Of a stretch of 6,229 nt of DNA, positions 5,743-6,229 are shown piece by piece. This DNA comes from Microcaldota archaeon (GTDB taxonomy: Archaea; Micrarchaeota; Micrarchaeia; Micrarchaeales; Micrarchaeaceae), in NCBI GenBank assembly GCA_021836925.1, contig JAKBHG010000040.1:1-6229 (forward strand), given 5' to 3'. Made by a program: the position numbers and the translations under genes. Numbering within the stretch: the stretch's first letter is position 1; each line of letters starts with the position of its first letter. The notes under the pieces were generated by a model. The model ran no database searches. It worked only from the letters and a program-made list of their open reading frames with translations, and was not told where the DNA came from.

Positions 5743-6229
5743 TTATGGTTGCGAGCCGGTTCCGATCAGTGAGAATGCCCAGAGCGGGCGCATGATGATC
5801 CGCTTTCCATTAACCTTCCTCTCCGAGAAGGTATCCCTTGTAATGGCATACGCTGTGCCGAGTCCCGCCTCCTCCAAGAACTCAAGGAGCTGCCCCGTCT
5901 CCACCGCGCCGTGCTTGACCTCTATCGGCAGCACCATTCCGCCGTCCTTGACAACTATATCAACCTCATGCCTGTTGTGATAGTAGTTCTTTGCGTCGGA
6001 TGCGATGACTGCAAAATTCTCGTAGATCTTCTCCATGAAGCTGTCAGAATAAAAGTCACTGGCATACGGGTATGCCACGGAGACATTATTCAGGTATATC
6101 TTCCTGAGTTTCCTCGACGACACAATGAACCCTTTCCTGTAGTTTGCAACCGTCCTAAAGAGCAGCGAGTATTCCAGGTAATGGATATAATTCATTACCG
6201 TAACCTTGCTCCTGCCAAGGTCCCTTGAG
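5743..6229 (-). CDS. AAA+ ATPase-like protein, DUF4143 C-terminal part; N-terminus beyond right edge
   Basis: The frame is open from the TAA at 5745-5743 to the right edge, giving 161 visible residues. An internal ATG at 6195 is not the true start: 11 in-frame codons before it (SRDLGRSKVTV) continue the fold. That segment plus MNYIHYLEYSLLFRTVANYR is the winged-helix region typical of DUF4143, followed by RKLRKIYLNNVSVAYPY. A nuclease-like end follows: EVDIVV, a short loop with GGMVLP, then IEVKHGAVETGQLLEFLEEAG, a PD-(D/E)XK-like arrangement (Asp, then Glu-x-Lys) shared by this family. Proteins of this kind pair an N-terminal AAA+ ATPase with DUF4143, are abundant in archaea, and have no firm function. 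The Walker motifs would lie outside the window, so the ATPase part is inferred. Confidence 0.88.
   Translation of the reverse strand, partial: SRDLGRSKVTVMNYIHYLEYSLLFRTVANYRKGFIVSSRKLRKIYLNNVSVAYPYASDFYSDSFMEKIYENFAVIASDAKNYYHNRHEVDIVVKDGGMVLPIEVKHGAVETGQLLEFLEEAGLGTAYAITRDTFSERKVNGKRIIMRPLWAFSLIGTGSQP

Overview
The window looks archaeal, most likely from a DPANN-type lineage such as Micrarchaeota. Four things point there: an archaeal-type DnaG, an archaeal Holliday junction resolvase (Hjc), a class III (pilin-type) signal sequence of the SLG/QAAIE kind on a huge Thr/Ser-linked surface protein, and TATA boxes without Shine-Dalgarno sites upstream of several genes. Codon use favours ATA, AGG and AGA. 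The lineage is an inference; no rRNA or tRNA is present to test it.

Layout. (1) 1-2395, minus strand: one open frame of 798 codons with no stop, running off the left edge. It encodes a pilin-signal-bearing, multi-domain surface protein: N-terminal anchor, Ig-like module, a second small beta module, a 35-residue pure Thr/Ser linker, then Cys-rich repeat modules separated by more Thr-rich linkers. (2) 2441-2887, minus: hjc, 45 bp upstream of the surface protein and co-directional with it. (3) 2974-3879, plus: a polytopic membrane protein of the DUF6159 type, divergent from hjc across an 86-bp gap with a palindromic TTTAAA box. (4) 3880-4262: a 383-bp non-coding gap with a 33-nt-spaced direct repeat and a long inverted repeat that could fold as a structured RNA. 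(5) 4263-5636, plus: dnaG. (6) 5637-5742: a short convergent gap with two modest hairpins. (7) 5743-6229, minus: the C-terminal part of an AAA+/DUF4143 ATPase-like protein whose N-terminus lies beyond the right edge.

The genes do not form one pathway. hjc (recombination) and dnaG (primase-like, exosome-associated in archaea) are housekeeping nucleic-acid genes. The surface protein and the membrane protein belong to the cell envelope. The most unusual items are the modular surface protein and the structured gap upstream of dnaG. I see no CRISPR array, insertion sequence, integrase, toxin-antitoxin pair or rRNA/tRNA gene.
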